This document shows, in pieces, positions 1 through 7,152 of a stretch of DNA of 30,477 nucleotides; the stretch's first letter is position 1, and every line of letters starts with the position of its first letter. The notes under the pieces are model-generated. The model was not told the origin of the DNA. It ran no database searches and was given only the letters and a program-made list of their open reading frames with translations. The stretch covers positions 1-30,477 of the forward strand of contig JADFXS010000012.1 in the NCBI GenBank assembly GCA_015233515.1, read 5' to 3'. The stretch is from Deltaproteobacteria bacterium. GTDB lineage: Bacteria > Desulfobacterota > Desulfarculia > Adiutricales > JAGVGV01. The translations under genes and the position numbers were made by a program.

Positions 1-55
1 TTTCGCCGAGGATTTACGCGCCCTATCCGCGATTTGGTGGTGGATTTAGGGGAAG
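1..55. repeat. Truncated copy of a dispersed direct repeat
   Basis: The first 55 bases match 2404-2458 in the same orientation with about five mismatches, and a central core of about 26 bases is identical (GATTTACGCGCCCTATCCGC and a few bases beyond). The window edge cuts the copy, so its left part cannot be seen. The rest of the gap up to the first gene (56-263) shows no convincing gene or promoter. Confidence 0.7.
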
Positions 56-263
56 TACGGCAGGCTTGACGGGACGCATATTTCAGGATAGTATATCCGC
101 AAAGTCAAACGGGAAACGGTGATTCGACATTAAGAAAAACCGGCGACGACTCAGGAAGTGATTTCCCGGATGCGGTCGATTATCTCGTTTTCTTGGCAAA
201 ACGGATATCGGAGATCAACTATTATTACCCTGATTTTGTTGACATAAACAGGAGGATCTGACC

Positions 264-449
264 ATGAGCAATACCCCTCAGCACTGCCCCGGATTTGAAA
301 GCAACAAATTACTGAAATCTTTTGTCTGCAAATGCCCTAACTGTGGAGAAGAGAAAGAAATTTTTTCCGACGAATTCGACAAATCCCATGTATGTAAAAA
401 GTGCCGGCAACCAATCGACTTCACCAAATGCTCTCTGGAAGCCGGATGA
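264..449 (+). CDS. Small zinc-ribbon protein, 61 aa
   Basis: This 61-residue protein is not one I can assign to a named family. It carries two CxxC pairs (C24-P-N-C27 and C44-K-K-C47) separated by 16 residues, the usual layout of a zinc ribbon, plus extra cysteines at 8, 22 and 56. There is no signal peptide or membrane segment, so it should be cytosolic. The start is well supported: AGGAGG ends 8 bases before the ATG. The gene is followed directly by a strong hairpin terminator, so it is probably a single-gene transcript. Zinc binding is inferred from the cysteines. Its role is unknown; small ribbons of this kind may bind nucleic acid or a protein partner, or act in redox or metal handling. 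Confidence 0.75.
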   Translation: MSNTPQHCPGFESNKLLKSFVCKCPNCGEEKEIFSDEFDKSHVCKKCRQPIDFTKCSLEAG

Positions 450-480
450 TTGTAGCTCTAACTTTGATTGAGAAAGAAAA

Positions 481-504
481 AACCGGGGACACCCGGTTTT
501 TTTT
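481..504. terminator. Bidirectional Rho-independent terminator
   Basis: AACCGGG (481-487) pairs with CCCGGTT (492-498) across a GACA loop, followed by a run of eight T (497-504). An A-rich stretch upstream gives a T-rich tail on the other strand too. It lies between the convergent zinc-ribbon gene and the CBS gene and can serve both. Confidence 0.85.
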
Positions 505-524
505 ATCCTAATATCTAAGCTGAA

Positions 525-1205
525 TCAGCTTTTCGGCAGTTGATCCAAGTACCATTCCATGGGATTCAAAAGTTCAAACCCGAGCGCTTCCAGTTTGTGC
601 TTGATACGGGAAACGTTGTTGGTCAAGAGGTAAGGGAAAACCGCTCGTTTATCCTCTTCCCAATGCCTGGCCACCAATATACTGCCAAAAGACACTCGTT
701 CCTCGGTAATGGCATCGACAATTTTCTTCATCTGCCCAAGTTTTTCTTCCACCAGGATGCAGAGTAAAGTTCCTGGTTCGCTAATCCCGAGAACGTTGAT
801 GAAGGCCCTCATCAAATCACGGATAGAAACAAGACCTAACAGGGTGTTGCTTTTATCGACTACGGGAAAAGCTCCGACTTTGACGCTTTGCATCATAAGG
901 AGAGCGTCTTCCAAAGTGTTGGTCGGTGAGATGGTTATCAGTTTTTCCCGCTTGGTCATTATGTTTTTTGCATAAATTCCCGCGATCTTTCCCTTGGCCA
1001 AGGCGTATTCTTCCTCGGTTAAAAACGATGAGGGCATGGCGCTGCGGATATCCCGATCAGAAACCATGCCTAGGAGTTTTTTTTCCTGGTCCACAACCGG
1101 CAAATGGCGGATGTGAGCCTTACCCATAATTTCCTGGGCTTCAATGACCGTGGCCTCGGGGCCTATGGTTATGACGTTTCTTGTCATGGTTTTATCTATA
1201 AACAT
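525..1205 (-). CDS. CBS-domain protein with C-terminal ACT-like domain (AcuB-like)
   Basis: The 226-residue protein has two CBS domains (about residues 1-60 and 78-135), then about 80 residues resembling an ACT domain. This CBS-CBS-ACT order is that of the AcuB family. CBS pairs usually bind adenine nucleotides and ACT domains small metabolites, so a regulatory sensor role is likely. The start is placed at the ATG ending at 1205, because GGAGG lies 5 bases upstream of it; an earlier start would add 26 residues with no such site. It follows a histone-deacetylase-family gene by 40 bases on the same strand, echoing the acuB-acuC pairing of Bacillus, though no acuA acetyltransferase is present. 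The gene ends at a shared terminator. Family confidence is high; the ligand is unknown. Confidence 0.88.
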   Translation of the reverse strand: MFIDKTMTRNVITIGPEATVIEAQEIMGKAHIRHLPVVDQEKKLLGMVSDRDIRSAMPSSFLTEEEYALAKGKIAGIYAKNIMTKREKLITISPTNTLEDALLMMQSVKVGAFPVVDKSNTLLGLVSIRDLMRAFINVLGISEPGTLLCILVEEKLGQMKKIVDAITEERVSFGSILVARHWEEDKRAVFPYLLTNNVSRIKHKLEALGFELLNPMEWYLDQLPKS

Positions 1206-1245
1206 CGGGACCTCCTTATCCAAATAAGAGCTGAATAGAATTTTA

Positions 1246-2196
1246 TCATATGTCCAACATAACAGCGACATGATCACGGGCAAGTTCGGGCAGCCTCGCC
1301 AGGCAATAACCTCCCTCTAAAATGGAAATAAGACGTCCCCGCGCGTAGTTATCGGCCATCTCGACAATTTTTTTAATAATCCATGAAAAACCCTCGGTGG
1401 TCAGGTTGATATCGGACATATCGTCTTCAATATGGGCGTCAAAACCGGTCGATACCAGGATAACTTCCGGTTGGAAAACGTCAAAGGCCGGTAAAAGAGC
1501 ATCGACAAGTGTTTCCTGATACTCTTTATCACCAGCTCCCGGAAGCATCGGAGAATTTAAAGTATAACCCCACCCCATGTCCCGACCACGCTCGAATTCC
1601 CGGCCGGTGCCGGGGTAAGCAAAACTGGGGTGCTCATGAATAGAGTAAAAATACACAAAGGGATCATCCTCGAAGTGGTGTTGAGTGCCGTTGCCGTGAT
1701 GAACGTCAAAATCCACAATACCAATACGTTGGATCTTATATTTGGCTTGAATATAGCGGGCGGCGATGGCCACATTATTGAAATAACAAAAACCCAAGGC
1801 CTTGTCCGCTTCAGCGTGATGGCCCGGCGGCCGAATGGCGCAAAAAGCATTATCCAGTTCGCCGGTCATAACCATGTCTACGGCCGTCAGTATGCCGCCG
1901 ACCGCCAGCAAGGCAATCTCGAAAGTCTCCCGGCTCATCTGGTTGTCAGGCAAGTCAAATTCCGTAAGACCTTTCTGGCAGGCCTCCTGCAACCGTTTTA
2001 TATAATTCTTGCTGTGGACCGTTTCAATCCATTGCCGGTCAGCCTCATGCGCCGGAATCCTGACTAACTTGTTTAGAAGACCACCCTGTTGAAGCCCCTG
2101 ATAAATCGCGGCTAATCTTTCAGGGCATTCCGGGTGGTCTGGTCCGGTTTTATGCAGCATGTAACGTTCGTCGTATAAAAGGCCGGTTTTTTTCAT
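1246..2196 (-). CDS. Histone deacetylase family protein (AcuC-like deacetylase)
   Basis: This is a 316-residue member of the arginase/deacetylase fold that removes acetyl groups from lysine side chains or polyamines using a zinc ion. Active-site elements are intact: the RPPGHH motif (H126, H127), the zinc ligands D164 and H166 in DFDVHHGNGT, the third ligand D253 in STGFDAH, and the catalytic tyrosine Y297 in LEGGY. The ATG ending at 2196 is preferred because GAGGCGG lies a few bases upstream; a TTG seven codons earlier is possible. It is cotranscribed with the downstream CBS-ACT gene. In Bacillus, AcuC deacetylates acetyl-CoA synthetase; the same role is plausible here but neither acs nor acuA is in the window. 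Acetylpolyamine amidohydrolase is the main alternative. Confidence 0.93.
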   Translation of the reverse strand: MKKTGLLYDERYMLHKTGPDHPECPERLAAIYQGLQQGGLLNKLVRIPAHEADRQWIETVHSKNYIKRLQEACQKGLTEFDLPDNQMSRETFEIALLAVGGILTAVDMVMTGELDNAFCAIRPPGHHAEADKALGFCYFNNVAIAARYIQAKYKIQRIGIVDFDVHHGNGTQHHFEDDPFVYFYSIHEHPSFAYPGTGREFERGRDMGWGYTLNSPMLPGAGDKEYQETLVDALLPAFDVFQPEVILVSTGFDAHIEDDMSDINLTTEGFSWIIKKIVEMADNYARGRLISILEGGYCLARLPELARDHVAVMLDI

Positions 2197-2340
2197 ATGG
2201 TGTCCCGCCTCTGACAATAATATTTTTTGTGGATTGTCTTTTTTAACATAACAAAGATGGATATACGATGCAACCTTAAAGCCCCTAGTTCACGCTTGCG
2301 GGCATCGAGGCACGTAACTCCTAGCTGCAACGCTCGTTTC

Positions 2341-2391
2341 CCGATTTTGGCTCCTCGACGTATGGTGAATACGCCTGCGGGCCAAAATCGG
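2341..2391. repeat. Inverted repeat inside a dispersed repeat unit
   Basis: CCGATTTTGGC (2341-2351) and GCCAAAATCGG (2381-2391) are perfect 11-base inverted arms around a 29-base loop. They sit in the gap between the deacetylase gene and the TIR gene and seem to belong to the repeat that also includes 2404-2458. A + strand reading frame runs through 2227-2589, but its peptide is low-complexity and tracks the repeat, so I do not call it a gene. Confidence 0.6.
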
Positions 2392-2403
2392 TCCAACTTC
2401 GCG

Positions 2404-2458
2404 TTTCGCTTAGGATTTACGCGCCCTATCCGCGATTTGATGGTAGATTTAGGAAAGC
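2404..2458. repeat. Second copy of the 55-base direct repeat
   Basis: This stretch matches 1-55 with about five mismatches over 55 bases. With the inverted repeat at 2341-2391 and the flanking 2281-2340 it looks like one decayed dispersed element. The two copies flank the zinc-ribbon/CBS/deacetylase block. Confidence 0.7.
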
Positions 2459-2545
2459 TTGGTCTCCGATCCGATTCAAAATATGAACCCCGTTTTTTCC
2501 CGGATTACGTTTTAGAGGCATTATTATCTCCTTATGGGCCCGCTC

Positions 2546-2575
2546 TTGACAATTTCCGCCGGGAACCGCTAAGAT
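2546..2575 (+). promoter_or_regulatory. Candidate sigma70-type promoter for the TIR gene
   Basis: TTGACA (2546-2551) is a perfect -35 hexamer; TAAGAT (2570-2575) follows after 18 bases and matches the -10 consensus at four positions. Transcription would begin near 2582, about 60 bases before the TIR start codon. Confidence 0.45.
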
Positions 2576-2644
2576 GCAAATCGATTTAATACTGTTATTA
2601 ACTAGTTCGTGCTGCAAGGCGCGGGAATTGACGGAGTCTTCGAC

Positions 2645-3088
2645 ATGATCCACCAAGTCTTCATCAGTTATGCTTCCCGCGACGCGGTCACTGCGCAGGC
2701 GGTTTGCCAAATCCTCGAAGCTCAGGGGGTCCGGTGTTGGATCGCGCCGCGAGATGTCAATCCCGGCCAGGAATATGCCGCCGACATCGTCCAAGCCATC
2801 GAGGAATGCCGACTTTTCCTGTTGATTCTCTCCTCGGCCTCCATCGGTTCTCCCCATGTGGTCCGGGAAGTGGAGCGGGCCGTGGCTAAAAGCCGGCCCG
2901 TCCTGTCCGTCCGCGTCGAGGATGTGGCCTTGACTAAAACCATGGAATATTTCCTGTCCAGTCATCATTGGTTTGACGCGTCTTCGGGAAGGCTAACGGA
3001 CCATTTAGCCAACCTGGCCGATAAAGTCAGGCCGCAAATCAGTTCGAGACCGGTTCGGCTCAGGCTTCAACCCCGGGGACAACCTTAG
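2645..3088 (+). CDS. TIR-domain protein (N-terminal part of a probable TIR-membrane protein)
   Basis: The 147-residue frame is a nearly complete TIR domain. It starts with the box VFISYASRD (residues 5-13), continues with CWIAPRDVNPG (31-41), and has Glu75 in SIGSPHVVREVERA, the position of the catalytic glutamate of NAD-cleaving TIR domains. The ATG at 2645 is chosen because GGAG lies 8 bases upstream and the domain begins at once. The last 15 residues (RPVRLRLQPRGQP) look like out-of-frame reading, while the overlapping frame, open from 3025, continues with a linker and four membrane helices. A one-base deletion, or a -1 ribosomal shift, would fuse both into one protein of about 425 residues. 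Bacterial TIR proteins often act in defence or NAD turnover; the function here is inferred. Confidence 0.8.
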   Translation: MIHQVFISYASRDAVTAQAVCQILEAQGVRCWIAPRDVNPGQEYAADIVQAIEECRLFLLILSSASIGSPHVVREVERAVAKSRPVLSVRVEDVALTKTMEYFLSSHHWFDASSGRLTDHLANLADKVRPQISSRPVRLRLQPRGQP

Positions 3089-3186
3089 GCCCGCGCACCG
3101 ATCATTTCCCGACGGCCTCGACCTTTGTATCCGACTATTCCGCCGAGGAATACGGCGGCGGATCGGAAGCGGCCACCACCGACTTC

Positions 3187-3930
3187 TTGATTTATGGCGT
3201 GTTAACCATGTGGATTTATACTGTCTGGGCTTATTTCAAGTTACTGAACGAACATTTCCGGCTGCGCCTGGACTATTTCAAGACTCGGTTGGGTAACCGG
3301 GTGTTGAGTCCTCAAGGCCAGAATACATGGAACTCCCTGGTTGCCAATGGGTTTGACCTTTCAGGCTCTTCCAAATGGCTTTTTTCCGGCATGTATCTCG
3401 CTTCATTGGCTTTGATCCTGGCCATCATCATCGAAATCCATTTACATATGGCTTACATTATCAATGAAACGCGGTTTTATCAGATTGTCCCCTTCGAGAT
3501 GCTCGGCGCCTCCATTTTATTCTGTGCTTCCACGCTTCTGTTTATCTCCTTTATCAGCCGACGGCTCCGCCGGCACGAGTATCAGGAGATGCTGTTGTTG
3601 CGTTTTTGCCACGCCCCGGAGGAGTTTGTCTCACGTCCGCCGACCACCGACTTTGTTCGCCGTTGGGCTGATAACAACAACCGTATCGCCTTGTTCCTCA
3701 TCGTGGCCGTGCCCATGACCTTTTCCCCGTTCATCGGCGTCTGGCACCTCCAGAGTCTGATAGCCGAAAAAGCCGATATCTATACCCCTACCATTGTCTG
3801 GACCTTGGTCGTCTTTTCCTTGGCCGTGGTATTCCATTACCTGGGGGTCAAGATGCTGATCAACGTCTATAACGGCCACTTAAAAGTAGAGGCCGATCAA
3901 CGGAGATCAACGCTCTCGGTTCATAATTGA
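3187..3930 (+). CDS. Four-helix membrane protein, probable C-terminal half of the TIR gene
   Basis: The frame encodes a membrane protein with about four hydrophobic helices: SGMYLASLALILAIII, EMLGASILFCASTLLFI, RIALFLIVAVPMTF and TIVWTLVVFSLAVVFHYLG. An aromatic amphipathic segment (LTMWIYTVWAYFKLLNEHF) precedes them and loosely recalls DUF4234-type membrane domains. The nominal TTG start at 3187 and the ATG at 3208 both lack a ribosome binding site, and the same frame is open back to 3025 with coding-like codons encoding a Ser/Thr/Gly-rich linker. It is therefore more likely the continuation of the TIR gene through a frameshift than a separate gene. The helices would anchor the TIR domain at the inner membrane. 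A gap of about 430 bases of repeats follows. Confidence 0.6.
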   Translation: MIYGVLTMWIYTVWAYFKLLNEHFRLRLDYFKTRLGNRVLSPQGQNTWNSLVANGFDLSGSSKWLFSGMYLASLALILAIIIEIHLHMAYIINETRFYQIVPFEMLGASILFCASTLLFISFISRRLRRHEYQEMLLLRFCHAPEEFVSRPPTTDFVRRWADNNNRIALFLIVAVPMTFSPFIGVWHLQSLIAEKADIYTPTIVWTLVVFSLAVVFHYLGVKMLINVYNGHLKVEADQRRSTLSVHN

Positions 3931-3940
3931 TAATTTTATG

Positions 3941-3992
3941 TTGAAGCTCCCGCGGCGAGACGCGGGGAATGTGTTCGCCGGCATGCGCAAAC
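3941..3992 (+). repeat. TTGAAGCTCC stem-loop repeat, copy 1 (long form)
   Basis: Starts TTGAAGCTCC; the arms CCCGCG and CGCGGG pair perfectly, followed by GGAATGTGTTCGCCGGCATG. It matches the copies at 11395 and 26805 (reverse strand) and lies just after the TIR-membrane gene. Confidence 0.65.
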
Positions 3993-4156
3993 AAACCCCT
4001 ATCACCAGGCAGCGCTAAAACGCGAGGCTGGGAAATTCAATATTAACACTCATGCCGGCACATTGGCCGGCACAACGAAGCATGAAAATGCTTAAATATA
4101 ATATGGACCATGCGACATACTCCGATAAATATGGGAAAAGAAGTAGTTTTTTCCCT

Positions 4157-4246
4157 GGTTCCCAAGCTCCAGCTTGGGGACCGCTTTTGAGGGAAGCTGG
4201 AGCTTCCAGGCTTTTCCTAGCTCCCAAGCTGGAGCTTGGGAGCTAG
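4157..4246. repeat. Three tandem palindromes sharing an AAGCT-AGCTT core
   Basis: Three stem-loops follow each other. GGTTCCCAAGCT/AGCTTGGGGACC (4157-4182) has one mismatch, GGAAGCT/AGCTTCC (4192-4207) is perfect, and CTAGCTCCCAAGCT/AGCTTGGGAGCTAG (4217-4246) is perfect over 14 bases. Each has a two-base centre, CC in the first and GG in the other two. They are too short to encode protein and resemble widespread REP-like palindromes. The rest of the gap 3993-4363 shows no gene. Confidence 0.8.
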
Positions 4247-4363
4247 CTGAAACTCATTACCTAAATGCGGCGCTGTAAAAACCGACCCTTTTTTTATATT
4301 AGGTGACGGACAAAAACCGGTTTAATAAATGCTTATTTAGCGGCAGCTGAGTTATAATTAATT

Positions 4364-4987
4364 ATGCCTCTATTCGCTACACATATGGCGGCCGCCGGAG
4401 CAGTCAGCCTGATCGGGGCCTTTATTGGACGGGCCAAGGCCAGGTTAGACTGGACATTCCTGATCATGGCCGTACCGGTCGGCCTGATCGGCGGTATGCT
4501 GCCGGACCTGGACGCGCCGGGCAGTCGGCCGGTGCGCATAGTGATTCCTCTCCTCGGCCTGGTTCTGGCCATCGGAATCGTTCAATGGCTTAAAAATAGC
4601 AGCCGTGTATTAGGGATTACCTGGACGCGGTTACGAGCCGTCTTGGCCGGGGCGGGGATTATGATCCTGATCTATATGGCCGGTCCGTTGATTTTGGAGA
4701 TCCTGACCCACCATCGCGGCATGATGCATTCAGTACCCATGGCTCTGGCTTACGGCGCCGGAGTGGCCCTCATATTCTCCGGGTCAGGTCGCAAACCGGC
4801 CTTTTGGCTCGGGGCTATCGGATTGGCTGGATTCGGATCGCATCTTTTCTTGGATGCCTGCACCAGCTATTCCCTGCTTCCCTTTAAAATTTTCTCCAAA
4901 AGCATATGGTCCACAACTCTGATCTGGGGCTTGGTATTTATTTTAATGACGCTTATTATGTATACCCAAAACCGGACCAAAAGATAA
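4364..4987 (+). CDS. DUF457/YdjM-like membrane-bound metal-dependent hydrolase
   Basis: This 207-residue inner-membrane protein has several hydrophobic helices and the conserved polar positions of the DUF457/YdjM family: a His near the N-terminus (TH, residues 6-7), GGMLPDLDAPGS near residues 43-54, HHRGMMHS in the middle and SHLFLDACTSY in the C-terminal third. In this family the His and Asp residues are thought to bind a metal, and members are annotated as membrane-bound hydrolases of unknown substrate. No good ribosome binding site precedes the ATG at 4364; it is kept because it retains the conserved early His, which a start at the next ATG (4385) would lose. It stands alone between two repeat-rich gaps. 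E. coli YdjM is SOS-regulated, but no LexA-type site was recognised here. Confidence 0.82.
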   Translation: MPLFATHMAAAGAVSLIGAFIGRAKARLDWTFLIMAVPVGLIGGMLPDLDAPGSRPVRIVIPLLGLVLAIGIVQWLKNSSRVLGITWTRLRAVLAGAGIMILIYMAGPLILEILTHHRGMMHSVPMALAYGAGVALIFSGSGRKPAFWLGAIGLAGFGSHLFLDACTSYSLLPFKIFSKSIWSTTLIWGLVFILMTLIMYTQNRTKR

Positions 4988-5014
4988 GAGAGTGATACCC
5001 GGGACCAAGACCAG

Positions 5015-5047
5015 CGAAACCGCTTTTCGAACAGCATATCGGTTTCG
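5015..5047. other. Imperfect stem-loop in the gap after the YdjM-like gene
   Basis: CGAAACCG (5015-5022) and CGGTTTCG (5040-5047) are perfect 8-base arms around a 17-base loop. There is no T-run, so a terminator role is only possible. The surrounding gap 4988-5180 otherwise shows no gene; a TTGACA at 5063 has no good -10 partner. Confidence 0.4.
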
Positions 5048-5180
5048 TAACATAAATTTATCTTGACAAACACTCCGGATTAGAAAAAAATCGAAGGAAG
5101 TTCTATCATATAGAACAGCTATTCTTATATCGCATGCATCTCCAGGGATCAACGGGTGTTACGCATCCACGGGGGGAAAT

Positions 5181-5366
5181 ATGGAGATGCATTATCCAAG
5201 ATCAAACACATATAGGATTTTAAAAAGCCCACAAGAGGCTGTGCGCGAAGTTCAGGGACTCGCAGTTGCAGAGCGAGATCAAAACCAGGCAATTTCTCGC
5301 CGCAGGCTTGTTGATATTATCTCGGAAGCAGAGATGCCTGAACTCGCCGGGAGTGATTCGGCATAG
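5181..5366 (+). CDS. Doubtful small hydrophilic ORF, 61 aa
   Basis: I do not recognise this 61-residue frame. It is charged, probably helical (SPQEAVREVQGLAVAERDQNQ), and has no cysteine cluster, membrane segment or signal peptide. A G-run lies only 4 bases before the ATG, closer than usual for a ribosome binding site. Codon use is unremarkable. It could be a real small protein or a chance frame. The following gap 5367-5524 holds an AAAGGAGGTG site (5414-5423) with no credible frame behind it. Confidence 0.28.
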   Translation: MEMHYPRSNTYRILKSPQEAVREVQGLAVAERDQNQAISRRRLVDIISEAEMPELAGSDSA

Positions 5367-5524
5367 GCTGGAAACCGTTTTGTTTGGCCAAAGCCTTTTC
5401 CGTGGGCAGGGAGAAAGGAGGTGCAAGCAGTCGTTTGATTGAAGCGCTAACAGCGATGTAACATAAATATGTCAAAATCTTTGTTCATCATTTCCAATCG
5501 AAAAGAAAATTCAGAGGTTTTGCT

Positions 5525-7045
5525 ATGAAAACTTTGGTTGCGCAAAAGACAGCTCTCATTATCCAGGATTTGCAAAATGATGTGATCACCGAAGGCGGCG
5601 CTTGGTCCGATTCCGGCGCCCCGGCTCATGCCAAGAGTCAAAATGTGGTTGCCAACGTAATAATGATGGCCGAAGCGGCACGCAAAGCAGGTGTTCCCGT
5701 CATTCACGTCCATTATGTCGTTGATCCGGGAGCCCCCGGACTGAAACAAAACGCGCCGATCTTCTGGGGTGTCCGTGGCGCCAATGCGGTAGTGCGAGGC
5801 TCATGGGGCGCCGCACCGGTAGCAGGACTTGAACCCCAAAAAGGCGACTTCCTGATCGAAAAAACGCGCATGAACGGTTTTTATTGCACCAATCTCGACA
5901 ATATTCTGCGCGGACTCGGGGTGGAGACTATCGTCATCGCCGGCGCCTGGACCAATATGTCGGTTGAACACTCGGCTCGGCACGGTGCGGATGCCGGCTA
6001 CCAGATTGTGGTGGCCAGCGACGGGACCTCCACCTTAAACGATGAGTGGCAGCATGCCGCCCTCAACTATGCGTTGAAAAATATCGCCGCGGTGGCCACT
6101 TGTTCGGAGATTGCCGAAGCGATGCAAGCGGGCCTGGGCGACTTCCTGGGTGGTGTGCACCCGCAATCCCCCAAACTCTTTGAACTGGTCAACTCCCTGG
6201 AAAAGATCGGCTCGGGTTTCTGGTTTACCGAAGGGCCGATTTGGAACCAACAGCGTAATCTCCTTTTCTTCAGCGATATGCCCGGGGATGTGCGGCGATG
6301 CTGGTGCGAAGCCGACGGCGTGACGGAAGTGATGCGACCCAGCAACAAATGCAACGGGATGACCTACGACGCTCAGGGCAACCTGATTGTTTGCGAGCAT
6401 AGCACCAGCACACTGGTGCGGGAAACTCCGGATGGCAAACGCGAAACCATTGCCTCCCATTACCAGGGCAAAGAGCTGAACTCGCCGAACGATGTTTTGG
6501 TCGGTAAAGACGGCTCCATCTATTTCACGGATCCGCCTTTTGGGCGCGTCCCGGTGTTCGGGGTGCCCCGCGGGCGTGAACTCGACTTTCAGGGAGTGTT
6601 TCGGGTCCCGCCGGGAGGCGGAGAAGTCCAACTTATGGTCAAAGACTTTGAAACACCGAACGGCCTGTGTTTCTCGCCGGATGGATCGAAACTCTATATC
6701 AATGACAGCACCCGGGCCCACATCCGTGTTTTTGACGTCCAAAATGACGGGACCCTGACCAATGACCGCATGTTTTTTGAAAATATCGGTCGAGGCGTGC
6801 TGGAAGAAGGCATTCCAGACGGCATGAAATGCGATGAGCTCGGCAATATCTATGTCACGGGCCCCGGCGGCATCTGGGTGATCAGTGCCGAGGGCAAACA
6901 TCTCGGGACCATTAGCGTGCCGGAAAATGTCGGCAACATCGGCTGGGGAGGCCCGGATTGGAAGACGCTCTTCATCTGCGCCTCATCTTCCCTATACAAA
7001 CTGAAAATGAATGTAGCCGGAGCTCCGGGAGTGTTTAAGAGTTGA
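5525..7045 (+). CDS. Isochorismatase-like / SMP-30 (gluconolactonase) fusion protein
   Basis: This 506-residue protein joins two enzymes. Residues 1-200 form an isochorismatase-superfamily domain with D15 (QDLQND) and K113 (IEKTRMNGFY), but the usual nucleophile position in GAWTNMSVEHSAR is Ser146, not Cys. Residues 220-500 form an SMP-30/gluconolactonase six-bladed propeller with its metal and substrate residues in place: E236 (FTEGP), N322 (SPNDV), N379 (TPNGLCFSPDG) and D432 (PDGMKCDELG). The second half is therefore a likely lactone hydrolase, while the first half lacks the amidase nucleophile and may be an altered hydrolase or a structural partner. A GAGG site precedes the ATG. No signal peptide is seen, so it is probably cytosolic. 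It stands alone on its strand, ending near a GC-rich hairpin. The substrate is unknown; a sugar or aromatic lactone pathway is plausible. Confidence 0.9.
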   Translation: MKTLVAQKTALIIQDLQNDVITEGGAWSDSGAPAHAKSQNVVANVIMMAEAARKAGVPVIHVHYVVDPGAPGLKQNAPIFWGVRGANAVVRGSWGAAPVAGLEPQKGDFLIEKTRMNGFYCTNLDNILRGLGVETIVIAGAWTNMSVEHSARHGADAGYQIVVASDGTSTLNDEWQHAALNYALKNIAAVATCSEIAEAMQAGLGDFLGGVHPQSPKLFELVNSLEKIGSGFWFTEGPIWNQQRNLLFFSDMPGDVRRCWCEADGVTEVMRPSNKCNGMTYDAQGNLIVCEHSTSTLVRETPDGKRETIASHYQGKELNSPNDVLVGKDGSIYFTDPPFGRVPVFGVPRGRELDFQGVFRVPPGGGEVQLMVKDFETPNGLCFSPDGSKLYINDSTRAHIRVFDVQNDGTLTNDRMFFENIGRGVLEEGIPDGMKCDELGNIYVTGPGGIWVISAEGKHLGTISVPENVGNIGWGGPDWKTLFICASSSLYKLKMNVAGAPGVFKS

Positions 7046-7087
7046 AAAGTTGAATTGATAAAGCAGTGATTAGCTAAGCTTTTATCT

Positions 7088-7111
7088 ACCCCGGGAATAA
7101 AATCCCGGGGT
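7088..7111. terminator. GC-rich hairpin between convergent genes
   Basis: ACCCCGGGA (7088-7096) and TCCCGGGGT (7103-7111) are perfect 9-base arms around a 6-base AT loop. No long T-run follows on either strand, so it may be a weak terminator or a transcript-end stabiliser for the fusion gene and the convergent MetE-like gene. Confidence 0.6.
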
Positions 7112-7152
7112 GGATTCATCCGATTCTTCGAGTTTCATTCTCAGGAGAGGCT

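Noticed and set aside
2227..2589. A 120-codon + strand frame through the repeat region
   Set aside because: The Arg/Ser-rich peptide follows the repeat and its inverted repeat, and no ribosome binding site precedes it.
5063..5091. TTGACA as a promoter for the small ORF at 5181
   Set aside because: No acceptable -10 hexamer lies at 16-18 bases; the spot reads AAAAAT.
5414..5423. Strong ribosome-binding-like AAAGGAGGTG
   Set aside because: No credible frame begins at the right distance; the nearest ATG (5455) is followed at once by a stop codon.
6035..6901. Long open frame on the minus strand inside the isochorismatase-like/SMP-30 gene
   Set aside because: It is antisense to a gene with clear domains and intact motifs; the peptide shows no recognisable family.
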